A stretch of 64,000 bases of DNA from Acinetobacter sp. BY419 (GCF_019038395.1 NZ_JAGFXZ010000012.1:1-64000), one strand, 5' to 3'; positions 36,726 through 46,940 are shown, counted from the stretch's first letter. A program made the numbers and translations. Notes: generated from the sequence alone by a model not told the origin.

Positions 36726-37697
36726 TCAATCGCATACTTCAATCTTGATCAGAGCCAAAGCAATTCTTTCCACGTGTTGGTAAGCAGGCTGTTCCAGTTC
36801 TTCACCAAAAATATCCGGGTCAATTTCCTCATAGGACCAGATTAGATTTGGATGCTGTTTCATCAAATTTCTAAGCTGCTGTAAAAACAGATTGCCATGC
36901 TCAGTCACGGTCACACCTGTATACAGAAATAAACGTCCACCAGAATTTAGCCGCTGTACACCTTCTTTGATAATCCTGAATGATAATTCACTACCATCCA
37001 GTTCATTGCCGCCATGCCGGTATTGACGTTGTTCGGGATCAATCAAATACGGCGGATTGGCAAAAATGAGGTCAAATTGGCCTTCAAGACTGGAAAATAA
37101 ATTACTCTGAATTGGATGAAGATGGTTTAAGCCGGCAAAACTGATATTGATCTGGCTATAGAGCAAAGCTTTAGGATTCAGATCAGCAACCATGATTTCA
37201 TTATTATCTGGAAACTGTCTGGCAATGCTGATGGCTGCTGCTGAAGTACCACAGCATATTTCCACCGCCCGTTTGAAAGGGCGAGGCTGAGCGGCTAGAT
37301 ATTGCTTGAGATGATAGACAAAACGATAAGTATCGGGGCCAAAAAATACTGCATCCTGCTGGGTGGTCGGAAAAGCAGAATGAATAAAGAGTTCACCATC
37401 GAGTGAAGAAACCCGGACTTGACTCCAGTATTGATCTTTCTGAATTCTTAGAAGTTGATGTTCTTGCAACAATGCAAAAAGAACAGGGTCAAGATCAGTT
37501 TTTTTGAAGCTTAAATTCCACCCAAATATATCCTGAAGAGTTTTTTCTTTATGAGCTTCGTTACTTTTTCGATCCAGAATTCGCTGGTGAGAAAGAGGGG
37601 TAATCGTTGTAAATTGATAATCTTGTCGTTTTAAAAAGGCTAATAAATAAAGCAAAGCTTGCTGCTGACTGCTTTGAATCTCTAAAATTTGGTTCAT
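36726..37697 (-). CDS. class I SAM-dependent methyltransferase with NPPY motif
   Basis: 323 residues. The N-terminal 130 residues form a variable domain. The SAM-binding motif AVEICCGTSAAAISIA is followed by ADLNPKAL and by FANPPYLIDP, the NPPY signature of enzymes that methylate an exocyclic or amide nitrogen (PrmB/PrmC, RlmF-like, or DNA/RNA m6A types). The C-terminal part (GGRLFLYTGVTV) closes the Rossmann fold. The target, whether protein glutamine or rRNA base, cannot be told from here. Single gene. Confidence 0.75.
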   Translation of the reverse strand: MNQILEIQSSQQQALLYLLAFLKRQDYQFTTITPLSHQRILDRKSNEAHKEKTLQDIFGWNLSFKKTDLDPVLFALLQEHQLLRIQKDQYWSQVRVSSLDGELFIHSAFPTTQQDAVFFGPDTYRFVYHLKQYLAAQPRPFKRAVEICCGTSAAAISIARQFPDNNEIMVADLNPKALLYSQINISFAGLNHLHPIQSNLFSSLEGQFDLIFANPPYLIDPEQRQYRHGGNELDGSELSFRIIKEGVQRLNSGGRLFLYTGVTVTEHGNLFLQQLRNLMKQHPNLIWSYEEIDPDIFGEELEQPAYQHVERIALALIKIEVCD

Positions 37698-38027
37698 ACA
37701 GATATACTCTTCTATTTATTTAACCGACATGACAAGGTCAATTCATCCTTGTATTTGCAAAAGATAACTCTCAGATAAGCCATGATTGATAAAAGTCTTA
37801 CGGCGCTTGATTCTGTGGAAACATATCAACTTATATTCACCTAAAAAATGATGCAATTAAGTAAATATATGATGAGAATTGGTTAGATTTATATAGATGA
37901 AATGCATCATTTGATAATAATTAAAGTCTTATTTTTATTTAAAAAATATTTATTTCTATTAATTATATATAAAAATGGCTATTGGTCGAAGTGATCAATA
38001 GCCATCAGAGCTGAGAACTTTAAAAGC
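37698..38027. other. 330-base AT-rich gap
   Basis: It holds the upstream region of the methyltransferase gene on the left and the pirin terminator on the right. Between them are A/T-rich runs with no ORF or RNA gene that I can support. Confidence 0.6.
37975..38005 (-). terminator. terminator of the pirin gene
   Basis: ATGGCTATTG/CAATAGCCAT perfect 10-bp stem followed by T5 on the minus strand. Confidence 0.85.
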
Positions 38028-38726
38028 TTAGCTTGGTACTTCAGGTAAATCAAACCAGATTACTTGCGCATCTTCGCTTGCTTTAATTTCGGAATCATCC
38101 AGAAAAGCAATTGCACCACCCGCCTCAACTCTATGCTCTGCGATCTGGACAGTGCCAGAAACAACATGTACATAATTAATATGCTGGGTTGCTTTCACTT
38201 CCAGACTTTGACCTTGCTGAATCACCGCCGTTTTGACTTCGGCATTCTGACGAATATGCATCGGAGCATTATCATTCGGACCACAAATCAAATGCCACTG
38301 ATTCGGCTGCTCATGGGGATCAAGATGAATTTGCTGATAGTTCGGCTTGGCATCGTGTTCATTAGGAATAATCCAGATTTGCAGTAAGTGAACCTGTTCA
38401 TTGCTCTGGTTCATTTCACTGTGGCGAACCCCTGTTCCGGCGCTCATCAGCTGCCATTCACCCGCAGAGATTCCGCCATGATTGCCCATGCTGTCCTGAT
38501 GGGTAATGGTTCCTTTCAGCACACAGGTCAGAATTTCCATATTGTCATGTGGGTGTGCTCCAAAACCCTGATGTCCATCGATTAAATCATCATTAATCAC
38601 GCGTAAGGCACTGACACCCATGTACTTCGGGTTATACCAGTTACCAAATGAGAAGCTGTGTTTAGAGTCCAGCCAGCCCATTTTTACATGACCACGATTT
38701 TCGCTCGGATGTAGAAAAGCTTTCAT
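38028..38726 (-). CDS. pirin-family cupin protein (YhhW-like)
   Basis: A 232-residue bicupin. The N-terminal cupin keeps the metal site HPHDNMEI plus a later His (THQDS region), as in E. coli YhhW, which oxidises quercetin in vitro. The C-terminal cupin is degenerate. The start and the first residues (MKAFLHPSENRGH) align well with YhhW. The physiological role is unknown; some pirins respond to oxidative stress. Confidence 0.88.
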   Translation of the reverse strand: MKAFLHPSENRGHVKMGWLDSKHSFSFGNWYNPKYMGVSALRVINDDLIDGHQGFGAHPHDNMEILTCVLKGTITHQDSMGNHGGISAGEWQLMSAGTGVRHSEMNQSNEQVHLLQIWIIPNEHDAKPNYQQIHLDPHEQPNQWHLICGPNDNAPMHIRQNAEVKTAVIQQGQSLEVKATQHINYVHVVSGTVQIAEHRVEAGGAIAFLDDSEIKASEDAQVIWFDLPEVPS

Positions 38727-38851
38727 GATTTAATCTCGATATTATTTTGAACTTGAGATCATCATACTGTCGTTTTAAAACTGAAAAAATCTCAAATAGG
38801 CGACAGATCATTGCATTTTTGCAACGACACAGCTTAAAGCAAAAAGTCAGG

Positions 38852-38888
38852 AATAAAAAAGCCCGCTCAAAAGCAGGCTATTTTATTT
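38852..38888 (-). terminator. terminator of the L,D-transpeptidase gene
   Basis: A long imperfect stem built on AGCCcGCT/AGCaGGCT, extended by A/T pairs, 19 bases beyond the stop codon. Confidence 0.7.
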
Positions 38889-38906
38889 AAATCGGTAGAC
38901 CGGTCA

Positions 38907-40130
38907 TCATTCCAGGAAACGGACAGTTACACCAGATTTCACTTTACGGCCTAAATCATTGGCATCCCAGTTGGTTAGACGGATACAGCCATGCGATGCA
39001 GTTTTAGAAATTGCAGACGGGTTTGGCGTACCGTGAATACCAAAGGATTTTTTACTTAAACCAATCCAGATATTACCGACCGGACCATTTGGACCGGGTG
39101 GTAAAGATAACGGTTTCTTGTTATTGCCCTGAACAAAGTTGCTTGGGGAGTAGCTATACCATGGGTTTGGGGCTACTCCAGTCACTTTATAAGTACCAGT
39201 AGGAGATGGAGTATCCGAACTACCAATAGTGGCAGGGAAAGAGCCGATCATCTGGTTACGGTTATTAAATAAATACAACTGCTTGGCACCTTTATGCGCC
39301 ACAATTAAATGGATGTCTTCAGGAACTTCGTTGCGGATATTGGCAACAATCAGTTTTTCCCCGACTTTTTTAAAAGTCGCTTTCGGATTTAACTTTTTCA
39401 AAAAGTCTTCATCCATATGGAACTTTTCGCCCAACATTTCAGATACACGGGTGTAATACAGGCCTTTCATCTTAGCCTGTAAGGCGTAATCACGCGGAAT
39501 AGACTGGGCATACGGACCTTTAAGGTCATCCTCAGTAATGGTGTACTCAATAAAGGCAGGCTTGGAACCTTGTTTTGCTACTAAGGCATCCCAAGTTTCT
39601 TTAGTCAGTGTTCCAGTAGGCTTGATGCCATTCATTTGCTGGAAAGACGCAATCGCTTTAAGGGTATTTTTACCGCTCGTACCATCAATTGCACCTGGAG
39701 AAGCATGGGCATTATTCAGCATGACATGCGCACGTGCATATACAGGAAATTGACCTTTACCGATATTTTCATACCAGTCCGCATTATTGAGACCCTCTAA
39801 GGTCCAGGAAGCTTTGGCTGCAGCAGAGCTGGTTGGAGTCTTGCTCGTTGGAGCCGCGCCAATATCAGCTGTCTGGTCTTCAGTATTTTGTAGTACATTC
39901 AGAGCATCAGAAGCTTTATTCAGGTCTTGTTGTTCTTGGGCAGTAATTCTGGTTTCAGCCTGAGCTGCCGAAGCTTCAGTCGCTAAAGGATCAATCGGAT
40001 CCTGTACTGAAACATCAGTCGCTACTTGGGGGTTTAATGGTTGTTCAGCAGTAGACGCAGCGAAAACAGTACCTGCGAAAATGCAACCTAGACTCACAGC
40101 GAGCATTGTGCGAACGAACATGTAACTCAA
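38907..40130 (-). CDS. L,D-transpeptidase (YkuD) with peptidoglycan-binding domain
   Basis: 407 residues: signal peptide (about 1-25, ending VFAAS), an acidic/Ala-rich spacer, and a PG-binding-1 domain around residues 135-195 (GAIDGTSGKNTLKAIASFQ). A central linker domain is followed by a C-terminal YkuD domain with the catalytic SHGCIRLTNWDA. It should form 3-3 crosslinks or swap D-amino acids in the periplasm. Acinetobacter has several such enzymes and I cannot say which named one this is. It diverges from hemE. Confidence 0.9.
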   Translation of the reverse strand: MSYMFVRTMLAVSLGCIFAGTVFAASTAEQPLNPQVATDVSVQDPIDPLATEASAAQAETRITAQEQQDLNKASDALNVLQNTEDQTADIGAAPTSKTPTSSAAAKASWTLEGLNNADWYENIGKGQFPVYARAHVMLNNAHASPGAIDGTSGKNTLKAIASFQQMNGIKPTGTLTKETWDALVAKQGSKPAFIEYTITEDDLKGPYAQSIPRDYALQAKMKGLYYTRVSEMLGEKFHMDEDFLKKLNPKATFKKVGEKLIVANIRNEVPEDIHLIVAHKGAKQLYLFNNRNQMIGSFPATIGSSDTPSPTGTYKVTGVAPNPWYSYSPSNFVQGNNKKPLSLPPGPNGPVGNIWIGLSKKSFGIHGTPNPSAISKTASHGCIRLTNWDANDLGRKVKSGVTVRFLE

Positions 40131-40325
40131 CCTTAAAATATTTCTTAACTATGTGAAAAAACACTATAAGTATTACAGAAAAAATGTGGAGATGCAGTAG
40201 TTGTTTTGTGTAATTGATCACATTCGACCACTTCACATAATCGATTTTTAAAGTCGCCAGAAGTTATTAAAACTGTAGCCTTTTTGCTATGATGTCGACA
40301 ATGTCAAAGAAAGATGGGAATGTGA

Positions 40326-41396
40326 ATGACGACCTTAAAAAATGATCGTTTTCTGCGCGCATTGTTGCGTGAGCCTGTAGATGCTACACCAGTATGGATG
40401 ATGCGTCAGGCTGGCCGTTATTTGCCTGAGTACCGTGAAACGCGTGCCAAGGCAGGAGATTTCCTTTCACTTTGCAAGAATACTGAACTGGCCTGTGAAG
40501 TGACCTTACAGCCTTTGCGCCGTTATGATCTGGATGCCGCGATTTTATTCTCAGATATCTTGACGGTTCCCGATGCTCTGGGATTGGGACTGTATTTTGA
40601 AGCCGGTGAAGGTCCGAAATTTCACAAGACCATCCGTACCGAGCAGGATGTCGCGAATCTGCCTGCATTTAATGCCAAATCAGATCTGGATTATGTGATG
40701 AATGCAGTTTCGACCATTCGTTCAGCCTTGGGCGGCCAGGTTCCTCTAATTGGCTTCTCGGGCAGTCCATGGACGTTGGCAACGTATATGGTCGAAGGCG
40801 GTTCAAGCAAAGATTTCCGTTTTACCAAACAGATGATGTATGCGCAGCCTGAAGTTTTGCATGCTTTACTGGATCGTCTGGCTGATGCAGTCACTGAATA
40901 TTTGAATGCGCAGATTGATGCAGGTGCGCAAGCGGTACAGATCTTTGATAGTTGGGGTGGGGCATTAGCACATCGTGAATATATCGAGTTCTCGCTGAAC
41001 TATATGAAGAAGATTATCGCTGGTCTGCAACGTGAGAAAGATGGTCGCAAGATTCCGGTGATTCTGTTTACCAAAGGCGGTGGTCAGTGGTTGGAACCGA
41101 TGATTACAACTGGTGCGGATGCCTTTGGTCTGGATTGGACCACGTCATTACAGGTTGCGCGTCAAACGGTAGCAGGTCGTGCAGCACTACAGGGTAACCT
41201 GGACCCTGCAACTTTATATGGTTCATCAGAAACCATCATTAAAGCGACCAAAGCCATGCTGGATGATGCCTATGCCAATGGTGAAAAAACCGGTTATGTG
41301 GCCAATCTGGGACATGGTATTACCCAGTGGGTCGATCCGGCCAATCCAAAGGCATTCATTGATACCGTACATGAGTATAGTGCCAAATATCTTTAG
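40326..41396 (+). CDS. hemE: uroporphyrinogen decarboxylase
   Basis: Fifth step of heme synthesis, turning uroporphyrinogen III into coproporphyrinogen III in the cytoplasm. 356 residues with both family signatures: [16 protein letters not shown] near the N-terminus and [13 protein letters not shown] near residue 140. The conserved Asp near residue 80 is in [12 protein letters not shown]. The gene has a GGGAATGTGA leader and is followed 10 bases later by a DUF817 gene. Confidence 0.95.
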   Translation: MTTLKNDRFLRALLREPVDATPVWMMRQAGRYLPEYRETRAKAGDFLSLCKNTELACEVTLQPLRRYDLDAAILFSDILTVPDALGLGLYFEAGEGPKFHKTIRTEQDVANLPAFNAKSDLDYVMNAVSTIRSALGGQVPLIGFSGSPWTLATYMVEGGSSKDFRFTKQMMYAQPEVLHALLDRLADAVTEYLNAQIDAGAQAVQIFDSWGGALAHREYIEFSLNYMKKIIAGLQREKDGRKIPVILFTKGGGQWLEPMITTGADAFGLDWTTSLQVARQTVAGRAALQGNLDPATLYGSSETIIKATKAMLDDAYANGEKTGYVANLGHGITQWVDPANPKAFIDTVHEYSAKYL

Positions 41397-41406
41397 GATG
41401 TAAACC

Positions 41407-42210
41407 TTGATCGATCTATTCAAATCAGGGTTTGAATTTACTTATAAGGCAGCTTCGGCTGCCTTATTTGGGATTTTACTCCTGCTCGCTTTTGCACTGA
41501 CAGCTTCCATGGGCAGCGATCGTTTTTTTGGTTTTTACCGCTATGACTATCTGTTGTTTTTTGCCTTGTTGATTCAGGTGGTACTGCTCTATACCAAACT
41601 GGAATCCTGGGCAGAAGCCAAAGTCATTGCGCTGTTTCATGTTATGGCCATGGTGATGGAAATCTTCCTGACCCATCCGGCAATTGCTTCCTGGTATTAC
41701 CCACAACCCGCAGTATTTAAAATTATGACCGTGCCTTTATTTGCCGGTTTTATGTATTCTGCGGTCGGCAGTTTTTTTGCGCGTTCCTTGCGTTTATTTC
41801 AGGTGTCATTTGAAAAATTGCCACGTTTTAGCCATATGCTGGCCCTGGCAGTCTTGTCTTATATCAACTTCATGAGCAAGTTTTTTATGCCCGACTATCG
41901 CCTGATTCTATTTATCTGGAGCGTAGTGATGTTCTGGAAAACCAAAATTCGCTTTCAGCTCAATCGACATACTTTTCAGTTGCCGATGTTGCCAGTATTG
42001 TTGGTTTTGGCATTTATTATCTGGATTGCCGAGAACATCAGTACCTTTTACCAGATCTGGCTCTACCCAAGCCAGATTGAACAGTGGCATATGGTGGGAT
42101 GGGGCAAACTCGGGTCTTGGTATCTGTTGTTATTGCTGAGTCTGGTCTTGGTGTTAAAAATCTTGGGACAGCGTAATTCACAAGGCAATTGGACGCTCAA
42201 ACAACAGTAA
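41407..42210 (+). CDS. DUF817 family membrane protein
   Basis: 267 residues with about eight membrane helices. The WAEAKVIALFHVMAMVMEIFLTHP and PLFAGFMYSAVGSF stretches fit the DUF817 family, whose function is unknown. The start is a TTG at 41407, supported by AGGA 8 bases upstream at the end of hemE. It is very likely cotranscribed with hemE. Confidence 0.8.
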   Translation: MIDLFKSGFEFTYKAASAALFGILLLLAFALTASMGSDRFFGFYRYDYLLFFALLIQVVLLYTKLESWAEAKVIALFHVMAMVMEIFLTHPAIASWYYPQPAVFKIMTVPLFAGFMYSAVGSFFARSLRLFQVSFEKLPRFSHMLALAVLSYINFMSKFFMPDYRLILFIWSVVMFWKTKIRFQLNRHTFQLPMLPVLLVLAFIIWIAENISTFYQIWLYPSQIEQWHMVGWGKLGSWYLLLLLSLVLVLKILGQRNSQGNWTLKQQ

Positions 42211-42353
42211 AATTATTCAGGTTATGTTTATGTAAAGCATGTATTTTTTCGATTGCACCAAACTTGACTTATCGCTACTCTGCTGAGTATGTAATTTAAA
42301 TTACATAATAAGCGTAATAACAAAGATTGCATGAGAATAATTGGAGAATAAAT

Positions 42354-42824
42354 ATGTTAAAAAAAATTATGCTGGCGGCAGTTTTGGCGACTGGTTCAGG
42401 TATGGCAATGGCTGACCAAGATGTCGGCTGTGGTGTCGGGAGTCAGGTATGGGCAGGTCAGTCTGGTATTATTCCTAAACTTTTAGCAGGGACCACCAAC
42501 GTTCTTTTCACGAATCAGTGGCTCGGGATCACTTTTGGTACTTTGGGTTGTAACCAGGGCGGTACTGTAACTGCTCAAGTGGTGACCTTTACCAATGAAA
42601 ATGCTGAAGCACTGGCGCGTGATATGGCAGTCGGTGAGGGTGAAAGCCTGAATGTACTGGCTGAACTTTTGAATATTAAATCTGAAGATAAAGCTCGTTT
42701 CTTTAGCGTTTCCAAGCAGAATTTCTCTGAAATCTATTCTGAGCACAACCAGAATACGCTTCAAGTTCTAAGCTCATTACAAACGGTTATGGCCAAAGAT
42801 GACGTCTTAAAATCTTACGTCTGA
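42354..42824 (+). CDS. DUF3015 family secreted protein
   Basis: 156 residues with a clean signal peptide (MLKKIMLAAVLATGSGMAMA). The mature protein starts DQDVGCGVGSQVW, with GCG and a later GCN Cys that could pair, a hallmark of DUF3015. The ATG at 42354 has GGAG 7 bases upstream; the in-frame start at 42327 adds a polar tail before the signal peptide and is rejected. It is followed by a terminator and then a DUF4105 gene, an association I recall from other gammaproteobacteria. Confidence 0.8.
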   Translation: MLKKIMLAAVLATGSGMAMADQDVGCGVGSQVWAGQSGIIPKLLAGTTNVLFTNQWLGITFGTLGCNQGGTVTAQVVTFTNENAEALARDMAVGEGESLNVLAELLNIKSEDKARFFSVSKQNFSEIYSEHNQNTLQVLSSLQTVMAKDDVLKSYV

Positions 42825-42836
42825 TCCGCACTCTGA

Positions 42837-42863
42837 AAACCCTGCTGTCCTGGCAGGGTTTTC
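42837..42863 (+). terminator. terminator between DUF3015 and DUF4105 genes
   Basis: AAAACCCTGC/GCAGGGTTTT with a 7-base loop. Confidence 0.82.
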
Positions 42864-42901
42864 TTATGAATAAAAGAAATTAATGAGAATAAGTTAACTG
42901 A

Positions 42902-44788
42902 ATGAAATATGCGTTCTTTCTGCTGGGTCTCGCATTCAGCCCTTTAAGTCTTGCCAGCGAAATTAATCCAGACATCCAGCATTATCTAGATCAGGCCGAA
43001 ACTAAGCGTTTGCATCAGAGCACCACCTGGCAACGGCTTATGTATGCCACTGCAGAGGGACACAGTGAGGTAACCTACTCAGGTTATTTTCTGGCAGAAC
43101 AGGGAAACACGAATTTAAAAAAAGAAATACAGCATAATATTCAGGCCTTATTCTCGACTGCAGAAGCAAATCAGTCCGTCCGCTGTAAGTTCCCGGCACG
43201 AAGCAGCTGGTTAATGCAGCAATTGAATATCTCGGAGCAACAATTGCCTGCGGTCAGTTGTCCAGATTTGGATAAATGGATAGGCGAGGTTAAGCCCTAT
43301 CAGGCGACCCTGATTTATGCCACGGATTTTATGGGCAATCCCAGCTCGATGTTCGGACATACCTTATTACGGCTGGATCCTAAAGATCAGCAACAACTCA
43401 ATCTGATTTCTTATGCAGTCAACTATGCAGCAACCGTCGATGGCAATGACAACTGGTCATTTGCCTGGAAAGGACTGACCGGGCAATATCCGGGTGAATA
43501 CTCACTGATGCCGTATTACCGCAAAGTAAAAGAATATGGTGACTTTGAAAGCCGCGATTTATGGGAATACGAATTAAATTTAAGTCCGCAAGAGACTAGA
43601 TTTCTGGTACAGCATCTTTGGGAAATGCAACAGGTCAGTTTTCCTTACTATTTTATCAATGATAATTGTGCATATCGTTTACTTGGGTTATTTGATCTGG
43701 TACGCCCTGAGTTGAATTTACAGCAACAGTTTAAGTCAGCCGCGATTCCGATTGAAACGCTGAAAGTGGTAGAACAGCAGGGTTTGATCAAACAGAAAGT
43801 TTATCGTCCGGCTCTCGAAACTCAATTGCTGGCCCAGTCCAGACAGCATGGCAAAGTCCTGGCAAAGACTGCACATCAGCTGGCTTATGCAGAGACAGAT
43901 ACCATGTCTTCAATTTTGCAAGCTTATCCTGCAGAGGATCAGGCTAAAATTCTGGAAATGGCCTATGATCATTTATATCTGGATTTTCTCAGACAAAAAG
44001 TAGATGAATCATTTTCCCAGCCACGTTTCCGCACGTTATTGGGCTTAAGAAGTCAGCTGAATATCGAGAAACAGCGTAAAGCACCGGAACGTCCAAAAAT
44101 AGATCCGGTACAAAGCCATCATGCACGCAATATCAGTATTCAGGCCGGACAGGTTCAAGGTGAATCCTTTGTCCAGCTTGGGCATCGGCAAGCCTATCAT
44201 GACTTGATTGATCCGCAAGGCGGTTTTCGTACTGGCACACAGCTGCTGTTTCTGGATGGTGGCTTGCAATATCGTGACAGTGAACTCAAACTGGAACATT
44301 TGGATCTATTTACCGTCAATTCCTATAACCCGGTGAATCCGTTTAATACCCCATTATCCTGGGGCTTTAATCTGGGCTGGAAACAGGAAGCACTAGATGC
44401 GCATGGTCAGTTTAGTGAAAATAAACAACATGGCGTCGCCAGTCTAAAAACCCAAGTGGGTTATAGTGTGGCAAATGCGAGCCGTGAACATCTGTGTTAT
44501 GCACAAATGCAAAGTCAGGTTCAGGTAGCTAAAGCACTCGATCAGGGGTGGCGTGTGGGTCTCGGTCCTACTATAGGTTGCCAGAATATCTGGAATGATC
44601 AGATCAATAGCCTGGTACAAGTAGAGCTTCCTTATTGGGAAGATTCGCATAGCTGGCATCTGAAGCTGAATACCCAATTTCAATATGCTTTTACTCCACA
44701 AAATGCGATTCGCTTGTCGTGGGAGTATCAGCAGCAACACGCTAAAGACTGGGATCAATGGAGTCTGGGGCTGATCCGTTATTTCTAA
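42902..44788 (+). CDS. DUF4105 protein: periplasmic cysteine-hydrolase-like domain plus C-terminal beta-barrel
   Basis: 628 residues with a signal peptide (cut after SLAS). The central DUF4105 domain has MFGHTLLRLD and YYFINDNCAY, giving a His and a Cys placed like a papain/NlpC-type catalytic pair. The last 200 or so residues alternate polar and hydrophobic and end in a terminal Phe (LIRYF), as in outer-membrane beta-barrels. It may be an outer-membrane enzyme acting on a lipid, peptide or peptidoglycan, but the substrate is not known. It pairs with DUF3015 upstream. Confidence 0.78.
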   Translation: MKYAFFLLGLAFSPLSLASEINPDIQHYLDQAETKRLHQSTTWQRLMYATAEGHSEVTYSGYFLAEQGNTNLKKEIQHNIQALFSTAEANQSVRCKFPARSSWLMQQLNISEQQLPAVSCPDLDKWIGEVKPYQATLIYATDFMGNPSSMFGHTLLRLDPKDQQQLNLISYAVNYAATVDGNDNWSFAWKGLTGQYPGEYSLMPYYRKVKEYGDFESRDLWEYELNLSPQETRFLVQHLWEMQQVSFPYYFINDNCAYRLLGLFDLVRPELNLQQQFKSAAIPIETLKVVEQQGLIKQKVYRPALETQLLAQSRQHGKVLAKTAHQLAYAETDTMSSILQAYPAEDQAKILEMAYDHLYLDFLRQKVDESFSQPRFRTLLGLRSQLNIEKQRKAPERPKIDPVQSHHARNISIQAGQVQGESFVQLGHRQAYHDLIDPQGGFRTGTQLLFLDGGLQYRDSELKLEHLDLFTVNSYNPVNPFNTPLSWGFNLGWKQEALDAHGQFSENKQHGVASLKTQVGYSVANASREHLCYAQMQSQVQVAKALDQGWRVGLGPTIGCQNIWNDQINSLVQVELPYWEDSHSWHLKLNTQFQYAFTPQNAIRLSWEYQQQHAKDWDQWSLGLIRYF

Positions 44789-44970
44789 ATAGGGTTCAGG
44801 ACTAAAATAAATATCAGTATTTCAATGACCTGTTCATGAAGCTTTACGTCTGGGTAATCGATAAGCAGCATTAAAATAATCTTATCGATATTTAAGTTAA
44901 ATCCCCTTAATTTTGCTATATTTATCACATAATATTAGTGCAAATTACAGTGTATTGGGGAATGGGTTGT

Positions 44971-46368
44971 ATGAATAATGAATGCATGGCAATGCTGGCC
45001 GAGCAGTGGAAGCATATCTGTCAGAATTATTCATCAGATAACCTATTACATGCTTTCCAGTTTATTCAAGATCATTCGCTGGTGCTGGTCGAAGAGTTTT
45101 ATAAAAATATGCTGCTCGAAGCAGAAGCATCACAGTATTTTACTGATGATCTGATCCAGCAGCGCTTACGCGATACTTTAAACCAGTGGCTGTTAGAAAG
45201 TTTTAGTGTAGCAATCAATAAACGCTATATCGAAGCGGTACAAAAACAAAATATCGTTGGACATGTGCATGCGCGCGTGGGAATTCCATCGTGGCTGATC
45301 ATGCGGGGTATTCGCGAAATCGAACGTAAAATGTTTGAATTGCTGAGTCTAAACCCCCAGCCAAACATGCTTACCACCTGTAGTTATATTATACAAATCA
45401 TGGGGTTTGCTACAGAAATTATGTGTCGCTCTTATGAGGCCAAAACAGCCATGAATCAGGAAATCAAACACAGCTATCGTGTTTTTTCAGCGATGCAGGA
45501 TGTGGCAGTTCAAAAAGATAAACAGCGCAGCTCATTGCTGGACTGGGAAAATGAGCTGATGTTCAAGGTCTTTTCCGAGCATGAAAAACTGAATCATCCG
45601 ATGCTGTCCAAGTCCGAATTCGGTTTATGGTTTATCCATAAAGCATCTTATGCTTTTACCGGTTCAGATCAGGTCGATTTAATTATTGAGCGGATTTATC
45701 AGGTCGATGAACTTAATCAGGCCATGATGGACTGCACTGATAAAAATAATGTTCTGGGACTGATTCAACAAATCCGTGACTTAAATCGTGAGATCCAATT
45801 GCTGGTCGACCAGTTATTCCAGGTCGCAGAATATATTGAATCTGGTAATGATTCATTGACCCAGCTATTAAATCGCCGTTATTTAAATACGGTGATTTCA
45901 CGTGAAATTACCTTTTCCCGCAAGAACCATACTCCCTTGTCTTTACTTGCGATTGATGCCGATTTCTTTAAAAGCATAAATGACAAATTTGGGCATGCGA
46001 CAGGTGATCTGGCGCTAAAATTTATTTCTGAAGCGCTGCAAAAATACAGTCAGGGTAGTGACTATGCTTTTCGGGTCGGTGGTGAAGAATTCTTATTATT
46101 GCTGGTCGATACGGATGAGCAACGTGCCCTGAATATTGCTGAAAGTATTCGTAAATATGTTGAAAATGGCATGATTAGCACGGCGCAAGGACAGCAGTTT
46201 AAAATTACAATCAGTATTGGATGCGCGCTCTATGATGGACATCCGGATTATCAGCGATTTTTGGATGCGGCAGATGCGGCACTGTATATGGCGAAAAATA
46301 CTGGCCGTAACCGGGTGTATGTGGCACAGCAGCCTTTAAATCCTGCCGGACAGCAACTATCAGTCTAG
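44971..46368 (+). CDS. dosC: globin-coupled diguanylate cyclase DosC
   Basis: 465 residues: an N-terminal sensor globin (about 1-155) with the proximal heme His in VHARVGIPSW (H100), a helical middle domain (FGLWFIHK), and a GGDEF domain with GGEEF. The whole order matches E. coli DosC, the oxygen-sensing cyclase. Unlike the cyclase at 30958 there is no RxxD inhibition site: the position reads QGSD. The ATG at 44971 gives the DosC-like length; a GTG at 44938 is the longest alternative. No DosP-type phosphodiesterase gene is beside it. Confidence 0.88.
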   Translation: MNNECMAMLAEQWKHICQNYSSDNLLHAFQFIQDHSLVLVEEFYKNMLLEAEASQYFTDDLIQQRLRDTLNQWLLESFSVAINKRYIEAVQKQNIVGHVHARVGIPSWLIMRGIREIERKMFELLSLNPQPNMLTTCSYIIQIMGFATEIMCRSYEAKTAMNQEIKHSYRVFSAMQDVAVQKDKQRSSLLDWENELMFKVFSEHEKLNHPMLSKSEFGLWFIHKASYAFTGSDQVDLIIERIYQVDELNQAMMDCTDKNNVLGLIQQIRDLNREIQLLVDQLFQVAEYIESGNDSLTQLLNRRYLNTVISREITFSRKNHTPLSLLAIDADFFKSINDKFGHATGDLALKFISEALQKYSQGSDYAFRVGGEEFLLLLVDTDEQRALNIAESIRKYVENGMISTAQGQQFKITISIGCALYDGHPDYQRFLDAADAALYMAKNTGRNRVYVAQQPLNPAGQQLSV

Positions 46369-46382
46369 CTCGAAAATAGTTA

Positions 46383-46940
46383 TCATCCGGCAATGTGTTG
46401 CTGGATAAACTCCTGAAAATTTTCCTTTTGCTGTATATAGTCGGGATGATTTTTAGCTTCATCCCATTTCTGTTTAAAAATTTTGGCAGCCGCAGCCTTG
46501 ACCGGATCTTCGTGACTACGGGGTAGTTCTGAACGGCCATGCGCACCGCTTAAGCCTTTTTTGTCGTCTGGAACCGGCCCATCGTATTTTTTGCCACCTT
46601 TATGGTTGGCATAACGTCGGGCACGGGTATAGCCCATCTGTAAAAACTTGCGTGCCATGTCCGCACCGACAAAATCCTCTTGTTTTAAATATTCCAAGAA
46701 AAGCTGATAAATCTTGTCACTGCTGGCTTGAGCTTTTTCTTCATCGGCAAAACGCCAGTGTGGCAGAATTTCTGATTTATAAGGCTCAACCAGCAACACG
46801 CCTTGTTCGCCACGCCCAATCCGATACAACTCTGGCCGTTTGCGAAAATTAATCTTTTCAAAGTCCAGAGAATAATCAAAACTATTTGATACCACACGTG
46901 ACTGACGCTTTGGTGGCGGCTTTTTGGCGGATAAGCTCAT
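46383..46940 (-). CDS. DUF4385 family protein
   Basis: 185 residues, basic, soluble, with DYSLDFEKINFRKRPELYRI, RVGRGEQGVLLVEPYKSE-type features and MARKFLQMGYTRARRYANH, which match my memory of the DUF4385 family. No function is known. It is convergent with dosC, only 14 bases away, with no visible terminator between. Confidence 0.75.
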   Translation of the reverse strand: MSLSAKKPPPKRQSRVVSNSFDYSLDFEKINFRKRPELYRIGRGEQGVLLVEPYKSEILPHWRFADEEKAQASSDKIYQLFLEYLKQEDFVGADMARKFLQMGYTRARRYANHKGGKKYDGPVPDDKKGLSGAHGRSELPRSHEDPVKAAAAKIFKQKWDEAKNHPDYIQQKENFQEFIQQHIAG

